Made by a program: the position numbers and the translations under genes. Below are positions 63,983-64,000 of a DNA stretch of 64,000 bases, piece after piece. The notes below the pieces were generated by a model that saw only the letters and a program-made list of their open reading frames with translations, made no database searches and was not told the DNA's origin. Every line of letters begins with the position of its first letter. The stretch's first letter is position 1. The stretch is from Paenibacillus sp. (GTDB lineage Bacteria > Bacteroidota > Bacteroidia > Bacteroidales > Muribaculaceae), in contig JAMPHR010000001.1 of assembly GCA_023663345.1 (NCBI GenBank), positions 62,001 through 126,000 on the forward strand. Reading direction: 5' to 3'.

Positions 63983-64000
63983 CGGACGATAACTTTGTAA

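Noticed and set aside
1-64000. CRISPR arrays, tRNA/rRNA genes, prophage or integrative element modules
   Set aside because: I saw no regularly spaced repeats, no cloverleaf or rRNA sequence in the gaps, and no integrase, relaxase or phage structural genes.

Overview
The window reads as chromosomal DNA of a Bacteroidales bacterium, most likely a gut Muribaculaceae-type organism. The family placement is inference. Support comes from repeated promoters of the Bacteroidetes form (TTTG, about 19 nt, TAnnTTTG), the absence of Shine-Dalgarno sequences, many lipoproteins with short lipoboxes, the trp gene order B-E-G-D-C-F-A, and families typical of the phylum (TamL-type lipoprotein barrels, OstA/LptD-like protein, DUF3098, DUF4827, Ddh). 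Base composition looks even and moderate, except for an AT-rich patch at about 15.2-16.4 kb. Nearly everything is housekeeping or cell-envelope function.

Layout. 1-5.7 kb (- strand): a left-truncated AAE-type transporter, gmd, a GT2 glycosyltransferase, mtaB and an Lrp/AsnC regulator. 6-9 kb (+): a large LptD-like outer-membrane protein. 9.1-15.1 kb (+): pta-ackA (acetate/ATP), ddh (meso-diaminopimelate), cdsA (phospholipid) and an alpha-amylase lipoprotein, separated by strong hairpins. 15.1-16.5 kb: an AT-rich patch with a decayed IS5-type transposase fragment and an orphan membrane protein. 16.5-24.1 kb (+): a small winged-helix protein with a long structured leader, then tamB and a TamL-type barrel. 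24.2-31.6 kb (-): GT2, folB, a His-rich CobW/COG0523 GTPase, an ABC-F ATPase and mutS, closely spaced. 31.7-40.2 kb (+): a second TamL-type barrel, a phosphoglycolate phosphatase-like HAD protein, a sensor-kinase-like protein lacking its phospho-histidine, a DHH phosphoesterase, a DUF4827 lipoprotein and glmM. 40.3-47.6 kb (-): ftsX, DUF3098, uppP, truB, queA, yigZ, rsfS and ftsH. 48-53.9 kb (+): a tripartite RND efflux operon. 53.9-61.3 kb (+): a cysteine-free thioredoxin-fold protein, then a trp attenuator and trpBEGDCFA. 61.3-64 kb (-): a GH105-DUF2264 two-domain glycosidase and a small uncertain frame under a promoter-like motif.

Functional themes. Envelope building dominates: LptD-like protein, TamB and two TamL-type barrels, UppP, FtsX, GlmM, Ddh, CdsA, Gmd and glycosyltransferases. 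Next come central metabolism (Pta/AckA), tryptophan biosynthesis, translation and tRNA modification (MtaB, QueA, TruB, RsfS) and genome maintenance (MutS).

The most informative non-gene signal is a trp leader at 54.5-54.7 kb. It has a well-matched promoter, a 26-codon reading frame with four Trp codons, a candidate antiterminator and an intrinsic terminator. I found no CRISPR array, tRNA, rRNA, intact mobile element or defence island, and no convincing new multi-gene system. The best second-look items are the trp leader, the Tyr-for-His kinase, the Cys-free thioredoxin-like protein, the wHTH leader and the IS remnant.
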